Positions 1 through 8,256 of a DNA stretch of 24,832 nucleotides are shown in pieces. Below the pieces are notes generated by a model. That model made no database searches and had not been told where the DNA came from. It saw only the letters and a program-made list of their open reading frames with translations. This DNA comes from CAXYVC01 sp964292295 (GTDB lineage: Bacteria; Acidobacteriota; Holophagae; Holophagales; Holophagaceae): positions 1-24,832 of the forward strand of contig CAXYVC010000027.1 in assembly GCA_964292295.1 (NCBI GenBank). Direction: 5' to 3'. Every line of letters begins with the position of its first letter. Within the stretch, counting starts at the first letter, position 1. The translations under genes were made by a program, and so were the position numbers.

Positions 1-258
1 GCCGGGCGGCCGTCGGTTGGCTGCGTGTGCGCGCGCTGTCCGCGCTCGCGCGGGGGGTGCTCTTCGCCCCCCAGGGGGCGCGGGATTGTGGGGGGGTGTT
101 GGGGGGCGCCGTCGGTCGCGGCCCTCCGGGGGGGGGGAGCCCCCGGAGTGTTCCCCGGGGGGGGAGGCCACGGGGAAGCGGGACGCCGCGGAGGCCGGGC
201 GCATCGACGAGGGCGCGGCCTCGGCGCCCGCTTTCCCGCCGCGTTTCAAGGCCCAGGG
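1..258. other. G-tract-rich, apparently non-coding DNA
   Basis: This stretch holds unusually long G and C runs: six G at 52-57, six C at 67-72, seven G at 90-96, six G at 101-106, ten G at 128-137 and eight G at 157-164. Several frames are open at once, but the translations are low-complexity Gly/Arg/Pro/Ala strings without any domain or ribosome binding site, so I call no gene. The G and C runs at 52-57 and 67-72 can pair as a hairpin, as can the arms around 125-133 and 140-148. It borders the broken transposase at 259-876. The sequence could be a spacer, decayed mobile DNA or a difficult-to-assemble edge; I cannot tell which. Confidence 0.5.
74..106 (+). other. Potential G-quadruplex motif
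   Basis: Four G runs of 5, 3, 7 and 6 bases are separated by loops of 3 (cgc), 5 (attgt) and 4 (tgtt) bases, which fits the standard G3+N1-7 quadruplex rule. More G runs follow at 128-137 and 157-164. Whether it folds in the cell is unknown. Confidence 0.5.
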
Positions 259-876
259 CTAGCAACGCCACGAAATACGTGTGCTCAACGCCCGTAGGCA
301 TTGGATCTGAGGGCACCGGACCCAGGCCGGCGTGAAGGAAGCCACCCGCGAGTGGTCATCGCTGCACACATGCAGCACCTGGTAGCCCTGGCCCCTGTTC
401 CGCCGGTGGCGGATGCCATGGGCTCGATGCCCCACTTCGCTGAAGTTGGCGAGCTTCTTGGTATCCAGGTGGAGGAGATCCCCCGGAGCCTCGTGCTCGT
501 AGCGGTTGGGAGGCTCTTTCTCCCGGAGAGCGCTGGGCTGGGAGGTTCCGGCCTTGCGCAACCAGAAGCCCACCGTGGATCTGGGAACCCCCAGTTCTGC
601 GGCGATCCGGACCGCCGCTTGGCCCCGCCGCCTTCGACCTACGGCCTCGACGACGAGGCCAAGCTCGTGGCTTCGCGCCAAACGATAAGGCCGGCTGGAT
701 CGGTCGCCGAGGCCTGCTTCACCCTCCATCCGAAACCGCTTCATCCATTTGTGGCCTGTCCGCTCGCTGAACCCAGCAAGCTCGGAAGCCTGGACGATCG
801 ACATCCCCGAAAGAACCCTCCGCACAAATAGGGCTCGACTGAAGGGGCAGGACCTTGCTCGACTATGAATGTTCAC
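259..876 (-). pseudogene. Truncated IS481-type transposase
   Basis: The protein starts at a GTG (876) with the IS481-family N-terminus. A helix-turn-helix region lies at about residues 22-50 (ASELAGFSERTGHKW), followed by the EGEAGL-DRSSRPYR linker and a second helical region near 85-108. The DDE integrase core begins with LLHLDTKKL (first Asp, D138) and reaches CSDDHSRVA (second Asp, D173 or D174). Family resemblance then stops at about residue 180 (near base 340) and the frame runs on for 25 unrelated residues. Full-length IS481 transposases are roughly 300 or more residues, so the last third with the catalytic Glu is missing and this copy should be inactive. It is a remnant flanked by G-rich DNA on one side and non-coding DNA on the other. 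The family call is from recognised motifs, not a search. Confidence 0.8.
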
Positions 877-934
877 CCGAATCTCCCGGAAAGCTGTGGG
901 TTGGCGCTTTCAGCTTCCCAGAATTCGGATGAAC
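871..934. repeat. Imperfect inverted repeat at transposase start
   Basis: The arms are 871-896 (gttcacccgaat then ctcccggaaagctg) and 911-934 (cagcttcccaga then attcggatgaac). The outer 12 bases match with one mismatch and the inner part continues with gaps, giving an arm of about 25 nt and a 14-nt loop. The transposase GTG (874-876) sits inside the left arm. This could be an IS end facing a second, inverted copy of that end, or a hairpin hiding the start codon. I could not identify a matching opposite IS terminus. Confidence 0.5.
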
Positions 935-1371
935 AACCTGATTGGCAGGTATATCTAAAGCCAAGCGGCAAGCACCGCGACTCGCTTACATCTGGGGTGA
1001 TGGCGGTTCGGAATATTGAGGGCGATGGCCTGATTTGCAGATACCCACGAAGGCATGAAGTGGTTTCGAGGCATGGACGCAGAGTCCTGGACGGCGAAGC
1101 GGCAGCACCCCAGGCGCTCCTGCCCCCGGCCGTCCCCTCCCTGACGCTCCAGGTCACGGGACCGGAACCCCTGTCCGGGAGGGCGGGGAACGCGAGGACG
1201 GCGTTCGGGGGCCAGCCCAGGCGCACCGATCGCACGGCACCACGCCCGGAAGGCGCGGATCCCGGCGCCAAGCCCCGGCCCGGCCGCAGAAGCAAGCAAT
1301 CGTGAAAACAGCTTCGGCCCATCCATAGCCATTCCTGGTGAGGGGGGATTCCCGCCAGGAAACAGCCAGGA
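877..1371. other. Intergenic region without a convincing gene
   Basis: Nearly 500 bases lie between the transposase remnant and miaB. Open frames exist on both strands (for example 955-1332 minus and 865-1305 plus), but their products lack recognisable motifs, have poor GC3 bias for this genome and begin without a good ribosome binding site. The part around 860-1080 is visibly lower in GC than its surroundings, consistent with acquired or decayed DNA. No tRNA, CRISPR or riboswitch pattern is visible. Confidence 0.5.
1332..1361 (-). terminator. Hairpin downstream of miaB
   Basis: Read on the minus strand, ttcctggcggg pairs with ctcaccaggaa (11 bp with one mismatch and one G-T pair) around a short loop, about 11 nt after the miaB stop. 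There is no T tract after it, so it may be a weak or Rho-assisted terminator, or an mRNA 3' end stabiliser. Confidence 0.4.
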
Positions 1372-2691
1372 CTATGCCAATTCGTTCAGCAGTTCGCCCC
1401 TCAGCCAGTGGGGCCCCGCCTCGGTGATCCGCGCCTTCACCAGGCGTCCGAAGGGGAGCGTGGCGCCCTCCGGGGCACCGAGCTTCACGTTCACCCACTC
1501 GCCCGTGCGGGCCAGCCAGGTGCCGTCCTCCACGGGGCGGGCGCTCTCCACCCGCAGATCCACCGTGCGCCCCAGGAAGCGGCGGTGCGCCTCCCAGGTG
1601 AGCTCAGCCTGGCGGGCCTGGAGGACCCGCAGCCGTTCGAGGCCCACGGCCTCGGGCACGGCGCCCCGCAGGCGCAGGGCCGCCGTGCCCGGCCGCGGGC
1701 TGAACACGAAGCTGAAGGAGGCTTCGAACTGCACCGCCTCCAGGACCTTCAGCGTGTCCTCGAAGTCCGCATCCGTCTCACCCGGGAAACCCACGATGAA
1801 GTCGGTGCTCAGGTGCATGCGCTGGCGGCCCTCCCCCAGGTAGCCCAGGCGCTCCAGGTACTGCTCCGCGGTGTAGCCCCGGTGCATGCGGCGCAGCACC
1901 GCGTTGCTGCCGCTCTGGACCGGCAGATGCAGGAAGGGCGCCACCTTCGGGTTCCGCACCAGCTCCGCCGCCAGTTCCGCCGTGAAGTTCATGGGATGGC
2001 TCGTGGTGAAGCGGATCCACTCCAGCTCCGGCACCTCGGCGAGACGCGCCAGCAGCTCGGCGAAGGTGCAGCCCCCCGCATAGCTGTTGACGTTCTGCCC
2101 CAGGAGCTCCACCTCCCGGTAGCCCCCCTCCGCCACCAGCAGGCGCACTTCCGCGAGGATGTCCCCGAAGGGCCGGCTGCGCTCGGGCCCCCGGGTGGCG
2201 GGCACCACGCAGTAGGTGCAGGCATGGTTGCAGCCCTCCAGGATCGTCACGAGCGCCTTGGCCGTGCTGCGCCGCTGCGTCACCTCCGGCGGGAAGAGGT
2301 GGTTGTCCGGGTAGTCCCCCGTGTCGCAGACCCGGCGCCGCCCCGCCTGGAGCTCCTCCAGCAGGCGCGGGAGCTGGCGCAGGGCCCGCGTCCCCAGCAC
2401 CAGGTCCACCTGGGGCGCCCGACGGAAGATGCCCTCCCGGTCCTGCTGGGCCAGGCAGCCCGTCACCCCGAGCACCAGGGGGCGCTGCCGCTTCACCTCC
2501 CGCAGGCGGCCCAGCTCGGAGTAGACCTTGTGCACGGCCTTCTCGCGGATGCTGCAGGTGTTCAGCAGCACCAGGTCGGCCTCGTCCATGGAGGCGGCCG
2601 CCTCGTGCCCTTCCGCCTGGAGCAGCCCCGCCAGCTTCTCGCTGTCGTGGTCGTTCATCTGGCAGCCCCAGGTCTCGATGTGGAACTTCAT
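1372..2691 (-). CDS. miaB: tRNA-2-methylthio-N6-dimethylallyladenosine synthase
   Basis: MiaB is a radical SAM methylthiotransferase that adds the ms2 group to i6A37 of tRNAs reading UNN codons. The 439-residue protein shows all three parts of the family. The N-terminal domain carries the auxiliary-cluster cysteines C10 (WGCQMN), C46 (LLNTCSIREKA) and C79 (GVTGCLAQ). The radical SAM core has C154-x3-C158-x2-C161 (GCNHACTYC). A C-terminal TRAM-like region follows. The LLGQNVNSY motif is typical of MiaB rather than RimO or MtaB. I chose the ATG at 2691 because homology begins at MKFHIETWGC; the frame stays open upstream but overlaps the kinase gene and looks unrelated. It lies 43 nt downstream of the histidine kinase on the same strand and may be co-transcribed with it. 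Confidence 0.96.
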   Translation of the reverse strand: MKFHIETWGCQMNDHDSEKLAGLLQAEGHEAAASMDEADLVLLNTCSIREKAVHKVYSELGRLREVKRQRPLVLGVTGCLAQQDREGIFRRAPQVDLVLGTRALRQLPRLLEELQAGRRRVCDTGDYPDNHLFPPEVTQRRSTAKALVTILEGCNHACTYCVVPATRGPERSRPFGDILAEVRLLVAEGGYREVELLGQNVNSYAGGCTFAELLARLAEVPELEWIRFTTSHPMNFTAELAAELVRNPKVAPFLHLPVQSGSNAVLRRMHRGYTAEQYLERLGYLGEGRQRMHLSTDFIVGFPGETDADFEDTLKVLEAVQFEASFSFVFSPRPGTAALRLRGAVPEAVGLERLRVLQARQAELTWEAHRRFLGRTVDLRVESARPVEDGTWLARTGEWVNVKLGAPEGATLPFGRLVKARITEAGPHWLRGELLNELA

Positions 2692-2734
2692 GCGCGCATC
2701 CCGCTCCTGAAGTTCCAGTCTAGCGGGTCCCGCT

Positions 2735-4477
2735 TCAGTCCCCGGCCAGGGGCAGCAGCACCCGGAAGGTGGAACCCTTGCCCAGGACGCTGTCCACACG
2801 GATGTCGCCCCCCGCCTGGGTCACGATGCCCCACACCGAGGAGAGGCCCAGGCCGGTGCCCCGACCGCTGCCCTTGGTGGAGAAGAAGGGCTCGAAGATG
2901 CGCTCCAGGTGCTCCGGCGGGATGCCCGAGCCCGTGTCCTGCACCTCCAGGAAGGCGGCCCCGAGGGGGAACGCCGTGTCGCGGGAGACGCGGCCCGTGC
3001 GGATGCAGACGCGCCCGTCCGCCGGGGTGGCGTCCAGCGCGTTGTTCACGAGGTTGAGAAGCACCTGGTCCATCTGGGCGGGGTCGGCAAAAACCCTCAG
3101 GGATCCGGGTGCGAGCTCGGGAAGCAGCGCCGCCCGCCCCGCGCCGGACACGGCCAGGATGCCCTGGCAGAAGGCCGCCACCCGGGCATTCAGGTCGAGC
3201 TCCTCCCCGCGGACGGCCTGGCGGCGCCCGTAGGCGAGGAGCTGGCGGGTCATGTCCGTCGCCCGTCCCGTGGCCTCCTCCAGGGCGGCGAGGTTCCTGG
3301 CGTCGGGCGGCTCCTGGCGGTCCCGGGCCTCCTTCAACCCATCCAGAGCCATCTGCATGATCGTGAGCAGGCTGTTGAAGTCGTGGGCCACCCCGGAGGC
3401 CAGGGAGGCCATCACCTTCAGGCGCTTGGCCTCGTGGAGTTCCCGCTGGCTCTGGCGCAGGGCGCGGGTGCGCTCCGCGACCTTCTCCTCCAGGTTCAGG
3501 CTCAGGTCCCGCACCTCCACGAGCGCCAGGAACTGCCGGAAGAGCAGCAGGACCACCAGCGCCGCGCCGGTGCCGTGCGCCACCGGACCCCCGGTGTGCT
3601 CGAGGAAGAGCCTGCGCCCCACGAGCAGCAGGGCCAGCACCGGGGGCAGGTAGGGCAGGAGGAGGCGACCCATCCCCTGGGGAGCGGAAGCCGCCGCTTC
3701 CGGAGAAGCCGCCGCACTGGGGCGGGGATCCAGCGCCGCCAGCACCGCCAGCACGAAGGCCAGGATCCACCCCGCGTCCATGGGATGGCCCGTGTAGTAG
3801 CTCCCGGAGAGGACCGCCCGGCAGTACAGCAGGTTCACGGCGGTGAGGGCGAGCAGGTTCAGGGACACCAGCAGGAAGGGGCCGGCGAGGACGCCCTGGC
3901 AGCGGACCAGCAGGATCGGCACCACGACGAGCGCGGCCAGGAATCCGACGGGATAGGCCACGGCCACGCCCCTGCCCAGAGGCCCCAGGGAGGCGGGAGC
4001 CTGGGAGAAAAGCCCCAGCATCCAGGCGACCAGGAAGAGGCTGACGGCGAAGACCAGGCCGTCCGTGAGGGCCTGCAGGCGCGCGGGCGCCCGCCGGGGC
4101 AGGCCGGGCCAGCAGACCAGGGCCGCCCCCGTGAGGGGAATGGCCAGCAGGAAGCCCGCGTCCCCCCAGGAGGGGAAGGGCAGTTCCACGCCCAGCCCCA
4201 GCTGGAGCACGACCCAGACAACCATGCCCAGGGCGTAGGTGCCGTGGGAAATCCCGAAGAGAAGCCAGGAAAGCCGGGCCCCCGGGGCTTCCCGGGCCGC
4301 CCGGCGCAGGCAGAGCACCGACGCCGCGGCCGGGAGCAGCAGCATGACGGCATCGTCCACCCAGATGCGGGGCTGGCCCCGCAGCCCCAGCAGAAGCGCC
4401 AGGAAGAGGAGGCAGAAGAGGCTGCCCCCGGCGATCCACGCGCGGAAGGAAGGGGGGAACCGGTGATGCGTGCGCAT
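2735..4477 (-). CDS. Orphan membrane histidine kinase, polytopic N-terminus
   Basis: This 580-residue protein is a sensor histidine kinase. Residues 1-320 contain about ten hydrophobic segments (for example 15-33, 69-95, 138-158, 198-222, 302-320) with no recognised extracellular domain, so the membrane part is itself probably the sensor. A short coiled coil (about 322-355) leads to the H box (SGVAHDFNSLL, H365), the N box (NLVNNALDA, N475/N479), G1 (DTGSGIPPE, D514), the F box (FEPFFSTK) and G2 (GRGTGLGLSS). The HDFN-type H box and the catalytic domain place it among NtrB/PAS-type kinases. There is no receiver domain and no response-regulator gene in this window, so its partner is elsewhere. 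The ATG at 4477 is preceded by GGAAG. It is probably the first gene of a transcript with miaB. The signal is unknown. Confidence 0.9.
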   Translation of the reverse strand: MRTHHRFPPSFRAWIAGGSLFCLLFLALLLGLRGQPRIWVDDAVMLLLPAAASVLCLRRAAREAPGARLSWLLFGISHGTYALGMVVWVVLQLGLGVELPFPSWGDAGFLLAIPLTGAALVCWPGLPRRAPARLQALTDGLVFAVSLFLVAWMLGLFSQAPASLGPLGRGVAVAYPVGFLAALVVVPILLVRCQGVLAGPFLLVSLNLLALTAVNLLYCRAVLSGSYYTGHPMDAGWILAFVLAVLAALDPRPSAAASPEAAASAPQGMGRLLLPYLPPVLALLLVGRRLFLEHTGGPVAHGTGAALVVLLLFRQFLALVEVRDLSLNLEEKVAERTRALRQSQRELHEAKRLKVMASLASGVAHDFNSLLTIMQMALDGLKEARDRQEPPDARNLAALEEATGRATDMTRQLLAYGRRQAVRGEELDLNARVAAFCQGILAVSGAGRAALLPELAPGSLRVFADPAQMDQVLLNLVNNALDATPADGRVCIRTGRVSRDTAFPLGAAFLEVQDTGSGIPPEHLERIFEPFFSTKGSGRGTGLGLSSVWGIVTQAGGDIRVDSVLGKGSTFRVLLPLAGD

Positions 4478-4509
4478 GGGCTTCCAGGAGGGTTGGGAGG
4501 AACGCCTCC

Positions 4510-4538
4510 ATCCTAGGTCCCGGCGGCCCGCCGGGCAA
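4510..4538 (-). promoter_or_regulatory. Putative sigma70 promoter of the kinase gene
   Basis: On the minus strand TTGCCC (4538-4533) and TAGGAT (4515-4510) are separated by 17 bases, 32 nt before the kinase ATG. A perfect palindrome with 8-bp arms (CCCGGCGG, 4519-4526, and CCGCCGGG, 4528-4535) lies across the spacer and -35 element and could be an operator or merely GC-rich chance. Confidence 0.4.
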
Positions 4539-4559
4539 AGGATCGCCGAAAGAGGAAGC

Positions 4560-4578
4560 GCCCGGCGTGGTGCCGGGC
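4560..4578 (-). terminator. Intrinsic terminator of groES-groEL
   Basis: On the minus strand a 7-bp perfect stem (gcccggc/gccgggc) with a 5-nt loop is followed by the pyrimidine-rich tail gcttcctcttt. A second inverted repeat (cccttcc 4578-4584 with ggaaggg 4601-4607) begins just after the groEL stop codon. Confidence 0.55.
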
Positions 4579-4608
4579 CCTTCCTGTGCTACCGATTCCC
4601 GGAAGGGA

Positions 4609-6243
<1,635 letters not shown>

Positions 6244-6289
6244 GTGGTTCTCCTGAATCAGAAAGGGGTTGATCTCGGCGGGAAGACGG

Positions 6290-6577
6290 CTACTTCACGA
6301 TGGCCAGGATCTCGTCCTCGCGCACGATGACGTGGTCGATGGCGTCGATCTTCACCTCGGTGCCGCTGTACTTGCCGATCAGCACGCGATCGCCGGCCTT
6401 GACGCTCATGGGCACGCGCTTGCCGTTGTCGTCGAACTTGCCCTCGCCCACGGCCACGACCTCGGCCTCCATGGGCTTCTCCTTGGCCGTGTCGGGGATG
6501 ATGATGCCGCCCTTGACGGTCTCGGCGGGCTCCACGCGCTTCAGGACAACGCGGTCGTAGAGAGGCGTGATGCTCAT
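6290..6577 (-). CDS. groES: Co-chaperonin GroES (Hsp10)
   Basis: GroES is the heptameric lid of the GroEL chamber. The 95-residue product has the family N-terminus (ITPLYDRVVLKR), the mobile-loop region (ETVKGGIIIPDTAKEKP), the roof-loop/GDRVLIGKYSGTEV block and the C-terminal VREDEILAIV, with the usual length. I chose the ATG at 6577 because homology starts there and GGAGG lies five bases upstream; the frame is open another 17 codons, but that would start inside the CIRCE element and the leader. It is the first gene of the groES-groEL operon, with a leader of about 60 nt that contains the operator. Confidence 0.98.
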   Translation of the reverse strand: MSITPLYDRVVLKRVEPAETVKGGIIIPDTAKEKPMEAEVVAVGEGKFDDNGKRVPMSVKAGDRVLIGKYSGTEVKIDAIDHVIVREDEILAIVK

Positions 6578-6621
6578 GTGAACCTCCGTGAATGGCCCCG
6601 GAACTTCCGGGGGGATGGCTG

Positions 6622-6648
6622 TTAGCACTCAGCCGTTGCGAGTGCTAA
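6622..6648 (-). promoter_or_regulatory. CIRCE operator (HrcA binding site)
   Basis: TTAGCACTC, nine bases, GAGTGCTAA: a perfect match to the CIRCE inverted repeat. It is immediately downstream of, and touches, the -10 element of the groES promoter, so bound HrcA should block transcription; heat would relieve this. hrcA itself is not in the window. Confidence 0.97.
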
Positions 6649-6675
6649 ATCTACCGGAGCCCTCCCGGCTGTCAA
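6648..6675 (-). promoter_or_regulatory. sigma70-type promoter of groES-groEL
   Basis: On the minus strand a perfect TTGACA (6675-6670), a 16-base spacer and TAGATT (6653-6648) lead directly into the CIRCE element. The DNA farther upstream (about 6685-6730) is AT-rich for this genome and could act as an UP element. Confidence 0.8.
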
Positions 6676-6791
6676 GCCCGCCTTCAAGAAAGAAGGGATT
6701 TTCTTAGTAAAGAGCGATCACATTTTATGACTCAATGGCATCCACGGAACCCGTGCGGGAACCGCGCGCGGATAGCGCTAGGCTGGGAACC

Positions 6792-7496
6792 ATGATGCCC
6801 CTCCCCATCCTCCTCGAGCTCCAGTCCATCCACGATGGCCTCCGCACCATCCACCGGGACCTCACCAGCTTCCCGCCGGACATGGCGGGGCTCGACGCGG
6901 AGGTGAAGGCCCTGGCCAAGCGCCTCGAGAAGGCGGACAAGGAGCATGCGGAGCTGGACGTCACCCGGACGCGCCTGGAAAAGGAGCTGGCCGTGGCCCA
7001 GCGGCTGGAGGCCCATGCGCGCACGGCCCTGAAGGGCACGACCCAGAAGATCCAGTACACCGCCGCCATCCGGGAGCTGGATGAGCGCGAGCGCCAGCGG
7101 AGCGCCGTGGCCCGGCCCCTGAAGGAGACGGAGGCAAAACTGGAGGCCCTGAGCTCCGAGCGCGCCAGCCTGCGGGAGCAGCACGCCGACACCCTGGCCC
7201 GTTTCCAGGAGCTGCACGAGATCTTCCTCTCCGAGCACGAGAACCAGGTGGTGGGACAGGGGCGCCTGGAGCTCCGCCGTGGGGAGCTGGAGGCCGCCCT
7301 GGATCCCAGCCTCGTCGCCCGCTTCAACCGCCTGATCGAGAGCCGCCAGGGCCGCGCCGTCGCCGCCGTGGAGGCCGGCGCCTGCACCGGGGGCCACACC
7401 ACGCTCCGGAACCCCTTCCTGAACCAGCTGCGGGAGCAGAAGATGCTGCCCTGCGAATCCTGCCAGCGCCTCCTCTACCTCCCCGCGCAGGCATGA
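6792..7496 (+). CDS. Coiled-coil zinc-ribbon protein (C4-type, DUF164-like)
   Basis: The 234-residue protein has a long helical coiled coil (about residues 8-175, rich in Glu, Arg, Leu and Ala) and a C-terminal zinc-ribbon module. This is the architecture of the C4-type zinc-ribbon family, proposed to bind nucleic acid and otherwise poorly understood. The ribbon's second knuckle is intact (C221-x2-C224, CESCQRLLYLP). The first reads CTGGH (C198, G201, H202), where the family normally has CxxCH, so one cysteine ligand is replaced by glycine and H202 may substitute. I chose the ATG at 6792 because family similarity begins at about MMPLPILLELQ; ATG at 6795 is equally possible, and upstream residues look non-coding. 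Its stop overlaps the start of the next gene (ATGA), so the two are translationally coupled. Confidence 0.85.
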   Translation: MMPLPILLELQSIHDGLRTIHRDLTSFPPDMAGLDAEVKALAKRLEKADKEHAELDVTRTRLEKELAVAQRLEAHARTALKGTTQKIQYTAAIRELDERERQRSAVARPLKETEAKLEALSSERASLREQHADTLARFQELHEIFLSEHENQVVGQGRLELRRGELEAALDPSLVARFNRLIESRQGRAVAAVEAGACTGGHTTLRNPFLNQLREQKMLPCESCQRLLYLPAQA

Positions 7497-8161
7497 GCGG
7501 CTTCGCGGCGCGGGCCGCCCTGGTCCAGGAGCGCATCCGCGAGGCCTGCGCCCGCTGCGGCCGGGAGGCCTCCAGCGTGGAGCTCCTGCCCGTGAGCAAG
7601 TTCCACCCCGCCGCCGCCGTGCAGGAGGCCCTGGCCTGCGGCTTCCGCTGTTTCGGCGAAAACTACGTGCAGGAGGGCGCCGCCAAGGCCTGCGCCCTTC
7701 CCGAGGCCCGTTTCGTCCTCATCGGTCCCCTGCAGCGCAACAAGGCCAAGGCGGCCCTCGAGGCCTTCCAGGAGATCCTCTCCGTGGACCGGCCCGAGCT
7801 GGCCACCCGCCTGGCGCGCCTGGCGGAGGAGCTGGGGCTCCGCCGCCGCGCCTGGATCCAGGTGGACCTCTGGGACGAGGCCACCAAGCTGGGAGGCTGC
7901 CCTGAAGCCGGCATCCCCGCCGTGGTGGAGGCCCTGGCGGGTGCTCTGCCCCTGGCGGGCTTCATGGCCATCCCCCCCCCGGGCCACCCGACGGCCTTCT
8001 CCCAGCTCGCGGAGCTCCGCGCCCGCTGGCAGGAGCGCCTGGGCCAGCCCCTGCGCCTCAGCATGGGCATGTCGGAGGACCTGGAGGCCGCCATCGCCGC
8101 CGGCTCGGACCAGGTGCGCATCGGCACGGCCCTCTTCGGCGAACGCCCCATCCGGACCTGA
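7493..8161 (+). CDS. YggS/PLPBP-family pyridoxal phosphate homeostasis protein
   Basis: Members of this family bind PLP on a single TIM-barrel domain without known catalytic activity and help maintain vitamin B6 and amino-acid balance. The 222-residue product shows the PLP lysine in LLPVSKFHP (K36), FGENYVQEG, IGPLQRNK, IQVDLWDEATKLGG and the phosphate-binding C-terminus MGMSEDLEAAI-GSDQVRIGTALFGER. The length is close to the usual 220-235. The start ATG overlaps the stop of the zinc-ribbon gene by four bases. This gene is often placed near cell-division or proline genes (proC, sepF) in other bacteria, but none of those is adjacent here. No anomaly is seen. Confidence 0.94.
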   Translation: MSGFAARAALVQERIREACARCGREASSVELLPVSKFHPAAAVQEALACGFRCFGENYVQEGAAKACALPEARFVLIGPLQRNKAKAALEAFQEILSVDRPELATRLARLAEELGLRRRAWIQVDLWDEATKLGGCPEAGIPAVVEALAGALPLAGFMAIPPPGHPTAFSQLAELRARWQERLGQPLRLSMGMSEDLEAAIAAGSDQVRIGTALFGERPIRT

Positions 8162-8168
8162 AAGCGGG

Positions 8169-8174
8169 CATAAT
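8169..8174 (+). promoter_or_regulatory. Putative -10 element upstream of the chemoreceptor gene
   Basis: CATAAT matches the -10 consensus in five of six bases, 82 nt before the MCP start. No clear -35 is found at the proper distance and I see no sigma28 or sigma54 motif. Confidence 0.35.
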
Positions 8175-8256
8175 CCCCAGGTAGGGAACCGGATGGAGCA
8201 ACGTCCGCGCGCATCCGACCGGAAACCCTTTCGCCACGCGGCGCCTGGAGGAAACG

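Noticed and set aside
17..335. Small genes in the G-rich left edge
   Set aside because: Three overlapping frames are open simultaneously and all encode low-complexity Gly/Arg/Pro strings without a ribosome binding site.
865..1332. Possible genes between the IS remnant and miaB
   Set aside because: No motif, weak codon bias and competing frames on both strands.
2688..4538. A 616-codon minus-strand frame over the histidine kinase gene
   Set aside because: A different frame of the same DNA; Pro/Gly/Arg-rich with no kinase motifs, whereas the frame 2735-4477 has all of them.
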